From positions 744,001 to 808,000 of the forward strand of contig NZ_JAEUXJ010000001.1 in the NCBI RefSeq assembly GCF_016775475.1: DNA of 64,000 bases, given 5' to 3'. Shown in pieces: positions 26,300 through 35,703 of the stretch. The translations under genes were made by a program, and so were the position numbers. Source of the stretch: Belnapia mucosa (lineage in GTDB: Bacteria > Pseudomonadota > Alphaproteobacteria > Acetobacterales > Acetobacteraceae). The stretch's first letter is position 1. Each line of letters opens with the position of its first letter. The notes under the pieces were generated by a model. That model saw only the letters and a program-made list of their open reading frames with translations. It did no database searches and was not told the DNA's origin.

Positions 26300-27220
26300 T
26301 CAGGCGCGAGCGGAACGGGCAGGCCGGTTCACCAGCCAGAGACCGACTGCCACCAGCGCCACCGCCGCGCCGAACAGGCTGCCCAGCCGGTCCCCCAGCA
26401 GCACCGCCCCGGCCGCCACGCCCGAGATCGGCGTCAGCACGCTGAAGGCAGCGAGGCGGGAGGCGGAATGGCGGGAGACCAGCCAGAACCAGGCGGCGTA
26501 GCTGGCGCCCGCGATCCCGGCCGCCTGATAGATCAGGGCGCCGATCGCCAGCGGATCGGGCGCGATCCGCCAAGCCTCGCCAAACAGCAGCGAGGCCAGC
26601 AGCAGCAGCGGCGCCGAGAGGGCGAGCTGATAGAGCAGCACCAGCAGCGGCGGCGCCGCCCGCAGCGGCGAGGCCTTCACCAGCACCGTCGTCCCGCCCC
26701 AGAGCGCGCCGGCCAGCAGGCAGAGCGCATCGCCCAGCAACGCCGCCGGCCCGGCCGGGCCGCGCAGCCCCTCGGCGAAGGCCAGCACCAGTCCGCCGAA
26801 GGCGACCGTCAACCCGACGCCTTTCGCCAGGGTCAGCCGGTCCTCCGGGATCAGCCAATGCGCCCCGATCGCCACGAAGAAGGGCGCGCCATACAGGAAG
26901 ACCACAGCGCGCGAGGCGGTGGTGAGGCCGACCCCAATGAAAAGGGCGACGAATTCCAGGGCGAAGAGCAGCCCGGCCCAGCCCCCGGGCAAGAGCCAGT
27001 CCCGCCGCCGCCAGCCGCTGAGGTCGGTGCCCTGCCAGCGGCACCAGGCCAGCAGCAGCACCGTGGCGATGAGGGACCGCAGCGCCGCCTGGAAGACGGG
27101 CGGCACGCCGCGGCTGGCGAATTTGATGGCCACCATGTTCAGGCCCCAGACGGCGCAGAGCAGCAGCATGAGGGCAACGGCATAGGGCGGCAGGGCGCCG
27201 CCTCGGGACGATTCCGGCAT
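26300..27220 (-). CDS. EamA/DMT-family transporter
   Basis: 306 residues with ten hydrophobic segments arranged as two five-helix EamA repeats: first AVWGLNMVAIKFA, second ALLGDALCLLAGALWGGTTVLVKA with the repeat core ALWGGTTVLVKA. Both end in TLAKGVGLTVAFGGLVL- and VLTPISGVAAGAVLLGDRLG-type segments. Members export metabolites or amino acids. No substrate can be assigned. ATG 27220 is used; a TTG three codons upstream is possible. It is divergent from the MBL gene, with about 97 bases between starts. Confidence 0.85.
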   Translation of the reverse strand: MPESSRGGALPPYAVALMLLLCAVWGLNMVAIKFASRGVPPVFQAALRSLIATVLLLAWCRWQGTDLSGWRRRDWLLPGGWAGLLFALEFVALFIGVGLTTASRAVVFLYGAPFFVAIGAHWLIPEDRLTLAKGVGLTVAFGGLVLAFAEGLRGPAGPAALLGDALCLLAGALWGGTTVLVKASPLRAAPPLLVLLYQLALSAPLLLLASLLFGEAWRIAPDPLAIGALIYQAAGIAGASYAAWFWLVSRHSASRLAAFSVLTPISGVAAGAVLLGDRLGSLFGAAVALVAVGLWLVNRPARSARA

Positions 27221-27317
27221 GGCGCGCAAGCTGCGGTCCCGGCCGGCCGGCGTCCAGCCCGCTTGCCCCGGCGCCGACCCCTGCCTAGGGTCGCCCGCCC
27301 CCAGCCAGGATCACCCG

Positions 27318-27959
27318 ATGCTCAAGGCCGCCATTCTCCCCGTCACGCCCTTCCAGCAGAATTGCGGATTGTTCTGGGATGAGGCGACGGGGGCCGGCTG
27401 CGTCATCGATCCGGGCGGCGAGGTGGAGCGCATCCTCGGCGCCATCGCCGAGCTGAAGATCAGCATCGGCAGCATCCTGCTGACCCATGGCCATATCGAC
27501 CATGCCGGCGGCGCGGCGGAGCTGAAGGAGGCGCTGCCGGGCACACCCCCGGTCATCGGCCCCGACCGGCGCGACGCCTTCCTGCTGGAGGGGCTGGCGC
27601 AGCAGGGCGCCCAATACGGCTTCCCCGCCCGCGACCTGGTGCCCGACCGGTGGCTGGAGGAAGGCGACAGCGTCGAGATCGGCGGCGAGAGCTTCGAGGT
27701 GCTGCACTGCCCCGGCCATACGCCGGGCCATCTGTGCTTCGTGAACACCACGCTCCGCGTCGCGGTGGTGGGCGATGTGCTGTTCCGCGGCTCGGTCGGG
27801 CGGACCGATTTCCCCTATGGCGACCATGCGGCGCTGCTGGCGGCGATCCATGGCAAGCTGCTGCCGCTTGGCGACGACATCTCCTTCCTCTGCGGCCATG
27901 GCCCGGGCTCGACCTTCGGGCATGAGCGGCAGCGGAACCCGTTCCTGCGGGATCAGTAG
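27318..27959 (+). CDS. MBL-fold metallo-hydrolase, YcbL/glyoxalase II-like
   Basis: 213 residues from ATG 27318. The metal ligands are clear: LTHGHIDHAGG, HCPGHTPGHLCF, VVGDVLFRGSVGRTDFP and FLCGHGPGSTFGHER. The SVGRTDFPYGD segment is typical of the short, YcbL-type type II glyoxalases and related thioesterases that lack the C-terminal glutathione-binding helices. It probably hydrolyses a thioester. Its last seven bases overlap the convergent gamma-glutamyltransferase gene. Confidence 0.85.
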   Translation: MLKAAILPVTPFQQNCGLFWDEATGAGCVIDPGGEVERILGAIAELKISIGSILLTHGHIDHAGGAAELKEALPGTPPVIGPDRRDAFLLEGLAQQGAQYGFPARDLVPDRWLEEGDSVEIGGESFEVLHCPGHTPGHLCFVNTTLRVAVVGDVLFRGSVGRTDFPYGDHAALLAAIHGKLLPLGDDISFLCGHGPGSTFGHERQRNPFLRDQ

Positions 27960-29563
27960 GCCCCGGCCCAGCCGTCGCGACGCGGATCGCTGGCGGCCAT
28001 GCGAACGCCGTTCTCCAGCAGCCGGATGGCGGCGACGCTGCACGGGCCTTCCAGCGGCGGCACGACCCGCACCCGGTGGCCGAGCGCTTCCAATTCCGGC
28101 GCCGCCCCAGCCAGCCCGGCCTCCAGCGTCAGCACCGAATCGCCGCCATGGGGGTAATTCGCCGCCTGGCCCGGCTGGCTGCTGGTCCAGCGCGGGGCCT
28201 CCACCGCCTGCTGCGGGTCCAGCCCGAAATCCGCCAGCGCGACCAGGATCTGCGCATTCACCTGCACCTGATTGTCCGCCCCTGGCGTGCCGAACATCGC
28301 CCAGATCCGCCCGTCGCGCAGCACCACCGGCGCATTCATCGTATGCCGCACCCGCTGCCCAGGCCGCAGCCGGTTCGGATGCCCGGGGTCGAGATGCCAA
28401 TAGGCCATGCGGTTGTTCATCAGAATGCCGGTATCCCCGGCCGTGACGCCGCTGCCGAAGGCCGAGTTCAGCGACTGGATAGCCGAGACGCCATTCCCTG
28501 CCGCGTCGAGGATGCAGAAATAGGTGGTGTCGCTCTCCGCCATCGGCCGCAGCGGCAACTCGGCCGCCCGGTGGAGGTCAATCGCCGCCGCATGCGCTGC
28601 GGCATGGTCCGCCGAGAGCAGGCGGTCCAGCGGGATCGCGGCGGCGCGTGGGTCGGACCCATGGCGCTCGCGGTCGAGGAAGGCGCGCTTCTTCGCCTCG
28701 ACCATCAGGTGGATCAGTGCGGCGCTGTCGCGGCCGAGTGTCGCGAGATCGAAGCGCTCCAGAATCCGCAGGATCTGGAGGAAGGTGAAGCCGGTAGAGT
28801 TGGGCGGCGTCTGCCGCAGCTCGAAGCCGCGATAGGGGATGCGGAGCGGCGGCATCTCCTCGGCCGTGCAGGCGGCGAGATCGGCGCTGGTGACCAGCCC
28901 GCCGGCGGCAGCGATGCCGGAGGTGATCCGGGTCGCAAGGACGCCACGATAGAAGCCCTCCGCCCCCTCACGCGCGATCAAGGCCAGCGTCGCGGCAAGT
29001 TCCGGCTGCACCACCAGCGCGCCGAGCGCCGGCGGTGCCCCATCGTCCAGCAAGCGGGCTGTGCTGACCGGGTCCGGCCTCAACCGGCCGAGATTGTCAC
29101 CGGCGAAATGCCGGTAGGCATGGGTGGTGGCGAAACCCTCCCGCGCCGCCGCCTCGGCCGGCGCCACCAGCCGGGCCCAGGGCAGAGTGCCATGCCGCGC
29201 ATGCAGCAGGGTGAGGCCGGCCAGCAGGCCGGGGGTGGAGATACTGAGCGACCCCTGCACCGGAATGCCGCCCGCAGCCTCATAGCGTTCGGGCGTTGCG
29301 GCGGCCGGCGCGGCGCCGGTGGCATTGATGCAGGAGGCCTCGCCGCGCGCGCCGCAGAGATGGAAGAAGCCGTCGCCGCCGAGGCCCGACATATGCGGCT
29401 CGACCACGCCGAGGGTCAGGGAGACGGCGATCGCCGCATCCATCGCATTGCCGCCGGCCCGCAGCGTATCAAGCCCGGCCTGAGTCGCGACCGGATGGTT
29501 GGTGGCGACCGCGCCATGGCGGCCCATGAGGAGCGGGCGATGCGACCGGGGCGGGGGATACAT
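27953..29563 (-). CDS. ggt: Gamma-glutamyltransferase family protein
   Basis: 536 residues from ATG 29563. An Ntn-hydrolase: the autoprocessing/nucleophile site is ESDTTYFCILD with Thr346 as the expected new N-terminus of the small subunit. GLGGDGFFH, LNSAFGSG and GTPGADNQVQVNAQ are further family hallmarks. The large-subunit start (GRHGAVATNHPVATQAG) lacks an evident signal peptide, so it may be cytoplasmic and possibly an acylase or cephalosporin-acylase-like member rather than a glutathione-degrading GGT. The neighbouring GH5 gene is 11 bases upstream on the same strand. Confidence 0.85.
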   Translation of the reverse strand: MYPPPRSHRPLLMGRHGAVATNHPVATQAGLDTLRAGGNAMDAAIAVSLTLGVVEPHMSGLGGDGFFHLCGARGEASCINATGAAPAAATPERYEAAGGIPVQGSLSISTPGLLAGLTLLHARHGTLPWARLVAPAEAAAREGFATTHAYRHFAGDNLGRLRPDPVSTARLLDDGAPPALGALVVQPELAATLALIAREGAEGFYRGVLATRITSGIAAAGGLVTSADLAACTAEEMPPLRIPYRGFELRQTPPNSTGFTFLQILRILERFDLATLGRDSAALIHLMVEAKKRAFLDRERHGSDPRAAAIPLDRLLSADHAAAHAAAIDLHRAAELPLRPMAESDTTYFCILDAAGNGVSAIQSLNSAFGSGVTAGDTGILMNNRMAYWHLDPGHPNRLRPGQRVRHTMNAPVVLRDGRIWAMFGTPGADNQVQVNAQILVALADFGLDPQQAVEAPRWTSSQPGQAANYPHGGDSVLTLEAGLAGAAPELEALGHRVRVVPPLEGPCSVAAIRLLENGVRMAASDPRRDGWAGAY

Positions 29564-29574
29564 GGTCGGTCTCC

Positions 29575-30699
29575 TCAGGTGACGAAGCGCGGCTGCACGG
29601 GGGGGAGCGGCGGCGCCCGCTCGCGCAGCGCGTTCAGCACCACCAGCCCGTATTCGGTCGGGCGGTAGCTGCGCGCATCCTGCAGCAGGGCCGGGGTGAA
29701 GCTGTGGGAGAAGCACCAGGCGAGCCAGCCGATGCGGGCGCGGTCGAAGGCCTGGAAGATCGCCTCGCGGTAGCGCCCGGCGCCGCGATAGGCGGATTCC
29801 GGATGATCCGTCTCGTGCCAGCCGAATTCCGTGGCGATCACGGGCAGCTGCCGGGCCGGGGCGAGGAAGGCCTCCTCCCAGCCGATCCGCCAGTCGGAAT
29901 TGGCGTAGGGGTGGGTGGCGTAGACGATGTTGTCCCGCCGCACCGGCGCCTGCGGCGCGAAGGACAGGTCGTAGCCGTATTGCAGCCCGCCGACGATGAT
30001 CGGCTTGCGGAAATCCACCAGCCGGATCGCATCCACCAGGGATTCGGTGAAGTCGCGCCAGCGCAGCCAGGGCGCGATGCCCGGCTCGTTGGACGGCGTG
30101 CGGTCGAGATTGACCGTCGTCGGCTCGTTGAACAGCTCATAGAAGGCGACGACCGGGTTGCCGGCATAGCGGCGGGCGACCGCCTGCCAGAAGCGATACA
30201 TCTCCGCACCGCTCGTGGCGTAGAGATCGCCGTAGAAGGGATCGCGCAGATCGGTATAGCGCCCGTCCGGCGGGAAGCCGATCGAGTGGAAGCAGAGCAC
30301 GAGGTAGAGGCCGTAGCGGCGGGCATAGGCGACCGCCGCATCCAGCACCCGGAACATCACCGCCTCTCCCTGGAAGCGCAGCACTGCGGGCATGATGGAG
30401 ATCCGCACCAGATCAGCCCGCCACTCCGCGGCGGCGCGGAACAGGTCGCGGTTGAAGCGGCCGAGCTTCTCGTCCTGCCGCTGCGACAGCCAGAGCACAT
30501 CCGGCGCCGCGACGCCGCGGAAGATGCGCGGCAGGCCGGCCCCATCGATGATGGTGTTGCCATAGGTGCGGAAATGCTGCGGGTAATGCGCCGGCACCGG
30601 CCAGGGCGTCTCCGGCGCGTCGAGATCCTCGGGCGGCGCCAGGGAACAGCCCTCGGCCAGCAGGCCGAATGGCAGGGCGAGGGCGGAGCGGCGCTTCAT
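29575..30699 (-). CDS. Glycoside hydrolase family 5-like protein, exported
   Basis: 374 residues. A TIM-barrel glycosidase with the clan GH-A pair visible: the acid/base in FYELFNEPTT and the nucleophile in VIATEFGWHE, plus YATHPYAN before the latter. The N-terminus MKRRSALALPFGLLAEGCSLA is a signal-like segment with a cysteine; LAEGC is a poor lipobox because of the Glu, so anchoring is uncertain. The substrate (beta-1,4-glucan, mannan or other) cannot be told. It is placed just before the gamma-glutamyltransferase gene and probably shares its transcript. Confidence 0.8.
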   Translation of the reverse strand: MKRRSALALPFGLLAEGCSLAPPEDLDAPETPWPVPAHYPQHFRTYGNTIIDGAGLPRIFRGVAAPDVLWLSQRQDEKLGRFNRDLFRAAAEWRADLVRISIMPAVLRFQGEAVMFRVLDAAVAYARRYGLYLVLCFHSIGFPPDGRYTDLRDPFYGDLYATSGAEMYRFWQAVARRYAGNPVVAFYELFNEPTTVNLDRTPSNEPGIAPWLRWRDFTESLVDAIRLVDFRKPIIVGGLQYGYDLSFAPQAPVRRDNIVYATHPYANSDWRIGWEEAFLAPARQLPVIATEFGWHETDHPESAYRGAGRYREAIFQAFDRARIGWLAWCFSHSFTPALLQDARSYRPTEYGLVVLNALRERAPPLPPVQPRFVT

Positions 30700-30820
30700 G
30701 CGCGGCCGTTATAGAATGCCGGCGCCGGGCTGTCGCGCCCGGGCTTGGGATGCCGCCCTCGCTTGACGGGCCGGGCGGCTCGGCGAATGCTCCCCGCAAC
30801 AAGACCGAAGGGGAAACGCC

Positions 30821-31798
30821 ATGCCCAGCCGTCGGAGATTGCTCGCCGGGTCCGGCGCGCTGCTGGCCTCGGCCGCCCATGTCCGACCCAGCCAGGCCCA
30901 ACCCGCCTGGCCGGACCGGCCGATCCGCCTGCTGGTCGGCTTCCCGGCCGGTGGCCCGACCGATTTCGCCGCGCGGCTGCTGCAGGATCCGCTGCAGCAA
31001 CTCTGGGGCCAGCCGCTCGTGATCGAGAACCGACCCGGCGCCTCACAGAACATCGCGGCTGAGGCAGCGGCGAAAGCGGCGCCCGACGGCTATACCTTGC
31101 TGCTCTCGACCAGCAACCTCACCAGCAACCCGGCGGTCTTCGCCCGCCAGCCCTTCGACCCGATCCGGGATTTCAGTCCGATCGCCGTCATCTATTCCTC
31201 CCCGACCGTGCTCTTCACCGGGGAGGGCCAGCCCTATCGCAGCCTCGCCGATGTGATCGCGGCGGCGAAGCGCCAGCCTGGCATGGCCTCGGCCAGTTCC
31301 GGCGTCGCCACCTCCGGACACTTCGCCACCGAGATGTTCATGCGTGCCGCCGGGATCGAGCTGACGCATGTACCCTATCGCGGCGCCAACCCGGCGCTGC
31401 AGGACGTGATCGGCGGGCGGGTGCCCTTCACCTTCTCCACCCTGTCCGGCGCCATCGGCCTGGCCCGCGACGGCAAGCTGCGGCCGATCGCCATCGCCGC
31501 CCCGCGCCGCAGCCCCGCCTTCCCGAATGTGCCGACCATGGCGGAGCAGGGGGTGGAGATTCGCGACACCTCGCCCTGGTACGGCTTCATCGGCCCGGCC
31601 GGCCTGCCGGAGGCGCTGGTCGCCCGCATCGCCGCCGATGTGAAGGGCCTGCTGCGCCGGCCGGATATCGTCGCGCGCATCGAGGAATCGGGCGGCGCGG
31701 TGGAAGGCGATGGACCGGCCGAGTTCCGCGCCCGCATCCCGCGCGAGATCGAGGTCAACCGCGAGGTCGCGCGGATCGCCAACATCCATATCGAATAG
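30821..31798 (+). CDS. Tripartite tricarboxylate transporter substrate-binding protein (Bug/TctC)
   Basis: 325 residues. An arginine-rich, Tat-like leader (SRRRLLAGSGALLASAAH) precedes the Bug-family fold: WPDRPIRLLVGFPAGGPTD, ENRPGASQNIAAEAAAKA (key part ENRPGASQN), PDGYTLLLSTSN, VPYRGANPALQDVIGGRVP. These proteins bind carboxylates or related small molecules in the periplasm. No TctA/TctB membrane genes are nearby, the common situation for the many Bug paralogues of such bacteria. The ten-base gap to the alcohol dehydrogenase gene suggests it opens the catabolic block. Confidence 0.88.
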   Translation: MPSRRRLLAGSGALLASAAHVRPSQAQPAWPDRPIRLLVGFPAGGPTDFAARLLQDPLQQLWGQPLVIENRPGASQNIAAEAAAKAAPDGYTLLLSTSNLTSNPAVFARQPFDPIRDFSPIAVIYSSPTVLFTGEGQPYRSLADVIAAAKRQPGMASASSGVATSGHFATEMFMRAAGIELTHVPYRGANPALQDVIGGRVPFTFSTLSGAIGLARDGKLRPIAIAAPRRSPAFPNVPTMAEQGVEIRDTSPWYGFIGPAGLPEALVARIAADVKGLLRRPDIVARIEESGGAVEGDGPAEFRARIPREIEVNREVARIANIHIE

Positions 31799-31808
31799 GA
31801 CCCGACCG

Positions 31809-32942
31809 ATGCGCATGCAGGCCGCCATCATGTTCGAACAGGGCCGGCCGCGCCCCTATGCCGAGAGCCGTCCGCTCGAGGTCGAGGAGGTGGAGCTGGA
31901 CGGTCCCGGCCCCGGCGAGGTGCTGATCGAGATCGCCGCCGCCGGCCTCTGTCATTCTGACCTCTCGGCGATCGAGGGCCTCCGGCCGCGGCCGCTGCCG
32001 GTCGTCATCGGGCATGAGGGGGCGGGCATCGTCCGCGAATGCGGCGAGGGCGTCACCGACCTCAAGCCCGACGACCATGTGGTGACGGTCTTCGTCACCT
32101 CCTGCGGGACCTGCCGCTGGTGCGTGCGAGGCCGGCCGAATATCTGCCCGAGCGGCTTCGCCGCCCGCAGCGCCGGCACCCTGATCTCCGGCGCGCGGCG
32201 CATCCGAAGGCTGAACGGCGAGAGCGTGAACCATGGCAGCGGCCTCTCGCTCTTTGCCCAGTATGCCGTAGTGGCGCGGCGGGCGATGGTGCGGATCGAC
32301 CGCGACATCCCTCTCGATGAGGCCGCGATCTTCGGCTGCGCGGTAATGACCGGGGCGGGGGCGGTGCTGAATACCGCCGGGATGCGGGCCGGCGACTGCA
32401 TCGCCGTGGTCGGGCTCGGCGGCGTCGGGATGAACGCGCTGTTTGCCGCCGTCGCCGGCGGGGCGGAGCGGATCATCGCCATCGATACCAGCGCGGAGAA
32501 GCTCGGCCTCGCCCGGCAATGGGGCGCGACCGACACCTTCCTCGCCACCGATCCCGATTGCGCCGAGCAGGTGCGGGCGGCGACCGGCGGCGGGGTCGAT
32601 ACCGCGATCGAGACCGCCGGGCAGATCCGGGCCTTGGAACTCGCCTATGCCATCACCGCCCGCGGCGGCAGCGTGGTCAGTGCCGGGCTGCCGGCCCAGG
32701 GCGCCCAGTTCAGCTACATGCATGCCGGGCTCGTCTCGGATGAGAAGAGCATCCTCGGCAGCTATATGGGCAGCTGCGTGCCGGAGCGGGACATCCCCCG
32801 CTTCCTCGGCCTCTATCGCCGGGGCGCGCTGCCGGTCGGGCGGCTGAAATCCGGCACGCTCGGGCTGGACGGCATCAATGCCGGCTTCGACCGCCTGGCC
32901 GAGGGTGCCGTCCTGCGCCAGATGCTGCGGCCGAACGGGTAG
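31809..32942 (+). CDS. Zinc-dependent alcohol dehydrogenase (MDR family)
   Basis: 377 residues from ATG 31809. Catalytic zinc ligands in AGLCHSDLSAIEG and GHEGAGIVRECG; the structural zinc loop CGTCRWCVRGRPNIC carries all four cysteines. The NAD-binding GLGGVGMNALFAAVAGG motif follows. The protein is closest to the class III-like zinc-containing group that oxidises primary or aromatic alcohols, or reduces the aldehydes. It lies ten bases after the Bug gene. Its substrate probably belongs to the pathway of the neighbouring genes, but that is inference. Confidence 0.87.
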   Translation: MRMQAAIMFEQGRPRPYAESRPLEVEEVELDGPGPGEVLIEIAAAGLCHSDLSAIEGLRPRPLPVVIGHEGAGIVRECGEGVTDLKPDDHVVTVFVTSCGTCRWCVRGRPNICPSGFAARSAGTLISGARRIRRLNGESVNHGSGLSLFAQYAVVARRAMVRIDRDIPLDEAAIFGCAVMTGAGAVLNTAGMRAGDCIAVVGLGGVGMNALFAAVAGGAERIIAIDTSAEKLGLARQWGATDTFLATDPDCAEQVRAATGGGVDTAIETAGQIRALELAYAITARGGSVVSAGLPAQGAQFSYMHAGLVSDEKSILGSYMGSCVPERDIPRFLGLYRRGALPVGRLKSGTLGLDGINAGFDRLAEGAVLRQMLRPNG

Positions 32943-32959
32943 GGCGCCGCATCGGGCAG

Positions 32960-33736
32960 CTACAGCCGCCCGATATGCAGCCCGCCGTCCACATGGAAGG
33001 CATCGCCGGTGGAGAAGGGGATGACGCCGGAGAGGAGCCCCGTCACCGCCCGCGCCACATCCTCCGCCTCGCCCCAGCGGCGGATCGGCGAGAGGCCGGC
33101 CGCGATCCGCTGGGTGTAGCGCTCGGCGACCTGCTCGGTCATGGCGGTGCGGATGACGCCGGGCCGGACCTCATAGACCGGTATGCCATCCTCGGCGAGG
33201 CGGAGGGCGAAGCAGCGCGCGACCATCGAGAGCGCGGCCTTGCTGGCGCTGTAATCGGCGCGATCCTCGCTCGCCAGGATCGCATTGGCCGAGGTGATGA
33301 AGACGATGCCGCGCGGCCCGCGCTGCGGCGCATCGGCGGCGACCATCCGCCGCGCCAGGGCCTGGGTGAGGAAGAAGGGCGCGCGGGTATTGACCGCCAG
33401 GGCCCGTTCCCAGCTCTCGGGCGAGAGCTCCAGCATGTCGCCGCGGACCATGGTGCCGACCCCGGCATTGTTCACCACCGCCTCGACCCCGCCGCCCATG
33501 CTCCAGGCCCAGTCGGCGAGGGGGGCGAGCTTCTCCGGGTCCGAGAGGTCGCAGAAGCGGAAGTCGAAATCGCCGCCGGCCTCGACCACGGCCCGGCCGG
33601 TCTCGCGTGCGCCCTCCACCTCCCGGTCCACGCCGAGGATGTCGTAGCCGGCGCGGGCGAGGGCGATGCTGATCGCCGCCCCCATGCCGCGTCGTGCGCC
33701 CGTCACCAGCGCCACCGGCCGCTTGCCGCTCGCCAT
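32960..33736 (-). CDS. Short-chain dehydrogenase/reductase, FabG-like
   Basis: 258 residues of classical SDR type: TGARRGMGAAIS for cofactor binding, NNAGVG, the catalytic serine in ITSANAI and YSASKAA as the Tyr/Lys pair, then VRPGVIRTAMT and the FabG-like GDAFHVDGGLHIGRL end. It oxidises or reduces a hydroxyl/keto group with NAD(P). It is on the opposite strand to the flanking catabolic genes; its start faces the AroE-like gene across 83 bases, a possible shared regulatory gap. The real substrate is unknown. Confidence 0.85.
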   Translation of the reverse strand: MASGKRPVALVTGARRGMGAAISIALARAGYDILGVDREVEGARETGRAVVEAGGDFDFRFCDLSDPEKLAPLADWAWSMGGGVEAVVNNAGVGTMVRGDMLELSPESWERALAVNTRAPFFLTQALARRMVAADAPQRGPRGIVFITSANAILASEDRADYSASKAALSMVARCFALRLAEDGIPVYEVRPGVIRTAMTEQVAERYTQRIAAGLSPIRRWGEAEDVARAVTGLLSGVIPFSTGDAFHVDGGLHIGRL

Positions 33737-33819
33737 GCCCTTCCTCCTCCCCCGCTTCGGCGCCAGGATGCGGCCCGCCCCAGGCGGCGTCCAGCCGGGG
33801 CAGGGGGGGGGGACGCGGA

Positions 33820-34623
33820 ATGCCGATCACCGGTGCGGCCAGGCTCTTCGCCATCCTCGGCGATCCGATCGCGCCGGTGCGCTCGCCGGCGCTGTGGAAT
33901 GCGGAATTCACCCGGCTCGGGCTGGACGCCGCCTTCGTGCCGATGGAGGTGCGGGCGGCGGATTTCGCCGCCGCCTGGGCGGGGCTGGCCGCCACCCGCA
34001 ACCTCGACGGCATGGTGCTGACCATGCCGCACAAGCAGGCGGTGCTGCCCTTCCTGGACCTGCTCGGGCCGCATGCGCGGCTGGCCGGGGCGGTGAACAC
34101 GGTGCGGCGGCTGCCGGACGGGCGGCTCGAGGGCGACATGTTCGATGGCGAGGGCTTCGTCGCCGGCCTCCGCGCCGCAGGCCAGGAGCCAGCGGGGCAG
34201 CGCGTGCTGCAACTCGGCTGCGGCGGCGCTGGCCGGGCCATTGCCTTCGCCCTGGCGCGGGCCGGGGCCGCCGAGCTTCTCCTCTCGGACACCGCTCCGG
34301 GCCGGGCGGAGGCGCTGGCGGAGGCCATCACCGCCGCCTTCCCCGCCTGCCGGGCGGCGGCGGGGCTGCCCGACCCGGCAGGGCAGGGGCTGGTGGTAAA
34401 TGCGACGCCGCTCGGCCTCCGCGCTGGCGATCCGCTGCCTTTCGATCCGGGACGCCTCTCGGCGGGCCAGGTGGTCGCGGATGTGATTCCGAACCCCGAA
34501 CGCACGCCGCTGCTGGACGCCGCCGCGGCGAAGGGGTGTGATATGGTCTCCGGCCGGGCCATGTTCGAAGGCCAGGCGAGGCTGGCCGCCGCCTTCCTGG
34601 GCGTCGCCGGCTGGGGAGGATAA
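33820..34623 (+). CDS. Shikimate/quinate dehydrogenase-like protein (AroE family)
   Basis: 267 residues from ATG 33820. Family landmarks: FAILGDPIAPVRSP at the substrate site, TMPHKQAVLPF with the catalytic lysine, GAVNTVRRLPDG, GDMFDGEGF in place of the usual NTDGxGF, and the nucleotide loop QLGCGGAGRAIAFALA. It should reduce or oxidise a shikimate-like alcohol with NAD(P). The company of Bug, amidohydrolase and Rieske genes suggests a catabolic quinate/shikimate-type paralogue rather than the biosynthetic AroE; the substituted NTDG motif also points that way. Confidence 0.78.
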   Translation: MPITGAARLFAILGDPIAPVRSPALWNAEFTRLGLDAAFVPMEVRAADFAAAWAGLAATRNLDGMVLTMPHKQAVLPFLDLLGPHARLAGAVNTVRRLPDGRLEGDMFDGEGFVAGLRAAGQEPAGQRVLQLGCGGAGRAIAFALARAGAAELLLSDTAPGRAEALAEAITAAFPACRAAAGLPDPAGQGLVVNATPLGLRAGDPLPFDPGRLSAGQVVADVIPNPERTPLLDAAAAKGCDMVSGRAMFEGQARLAAAFLGVAGWGG

Positions 34624-34632
34624 CGACAGGCG

Positions 34633-35703
34633 ATGTTCAGCCGCTTCCGCCCGATCGATTGCGACCTGCACCCGATGGTGCCGGGAATGCGGGCCCTGAC
34701 CCCCTATATGGACGAGTTCTGGCGCGACCAGGTGGAGGAGCGGGGGATCACCACCCTCGATACCCAGTCCTGGCCGGTCCGCTCGCCGAAAACGATCCGG
34801 GAGGATTGGCGCAGCGAGGATGGGCGCGGCGCGGCCACGGTCGGGCTGCTCCAGGCCCAGTCGCTGGACCGGCTCGGGACCGATCTGGGCATCCTCAACC
34901 CGCTCTATGGCGTGCAGCTGGTCTTCAACGAGGATATGGCGGCGGCCTTTACCCGGGCGCTCAATGACTGGACCCGGGCGGAGTGGCTGGACCGCGACCC
35001 ACGGCTCCGGGCCTCCATCGTCCTGCCGCTGCAAAGCATCGAAGCCTCGGTCGCCGAGATTGAGCGGCTGGCGCCTGATCCGCGCTTCGTCCAGGTGCTG
35101 GTGCTGGTCATGGGCGAGATGCCGCTCGGTCGCCGGCAATACTGGCCGATCCTCGAGGCCTGCGTCCGGCATGGGCTGCCGCTCGGCATCCATGCCGGCA
35201 GCGCCTATCGGCACCCGCAGACCTCGGTCGGCTGGACCAGCTACTATCTCGAGGAATATGCCGCCAACCAGCAGGCCTTCCAGAGCACCCTGGCGAGCCT
35301 CCTCACCGAGGGCGCCTTCTCGAAATTCCCCGACCTCCGGGTGGTGCTGCTGGAATCCGGCGTGACCTGGCTGCCGAGCTTCCTCTGGCGCCTGCAGAAG
35401 ACCTGGAAGGGCGTGCGCTTCGAAGTGCCCTGGGTGGACCGCCTGCCGACCGAGATTGTCCGCGACCAGGTGCGGCTGACCGTCCAGCCGCTGGATGCGC
35501 CGGAGGATGGCGCGATCGTCCAGCGGGTGATGGACCAGTTGCGCTCCGATGCGTTGCTGCTCTGGGCCTCGGATTGGCCGCACTGGCAATATGACGGGGA
35601 TGCGGCGATGCCGCCCGGCATCCCGGAAAGCCTCTGGCCGAAGCTGATGCGGGACAACCCGCTCGCCACCTATGGGCGCCTGCGCGAAGGAGTCGTGGCA
35701 TGA
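34633..35703 (+). CDS. Amidohydrolase family protein (COG2159-type) 1
   Basis: 356 residues, a metal-dependent TIM barrel of the decarboxylase/hydrolase group that includes ACMSD and LigW. Visible landmarks are IDCDLHP near the N-terminus, PLGIHAGSAYRHP, TEGAFSKFPDLRVVLLESG and WASDWPHWQYDG with the metal-site aspartate/histidine. The first metal motif is DxH rather than HxH. It overlaps the next, paralogous gene by four bases. Relatives decarboxylate aromatic or muconate-type acids; the substrate is unknown. Confidence 0.82.
   Translation: MFSRFRPIDCDLHPMVPGMRALTPYMDEFWRDQVEERGITTLDTQSWPVRSPKTIREDWRSEDGRGAATVGLLQAQSLDRLGTDLGILNPLYGVQLVFNEDMAAAFTRALNDWTRAEWLDRDPRLRASIVLPLQSIEASVAEIERLAPDPRFVQVLVLVMGEMPLGRRQYWPILEACVRHGLPLGIHAGSAYRHPQTSVGWTSYYLEEYAANQQAFQSTLASLLTEGAFSKFPDLRVVLLESGVTWLPSFLWRLQKTWKGVRFEVPWVDRLPTEIVRDQVRLTVQPLDAPEDGAIVQRVMDQLRSDALLLWASDWPHWQYDGDAAMPPGIPESLWPKLMRDNPLATYGRLREGVVA

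Noticed and set aside
24009..26501. An 830-codon plus-strand open frame opposite urtA and urtB
   Set aside because: The opposite strand carries clear urt genes, and the product is low-complexity with no family features.
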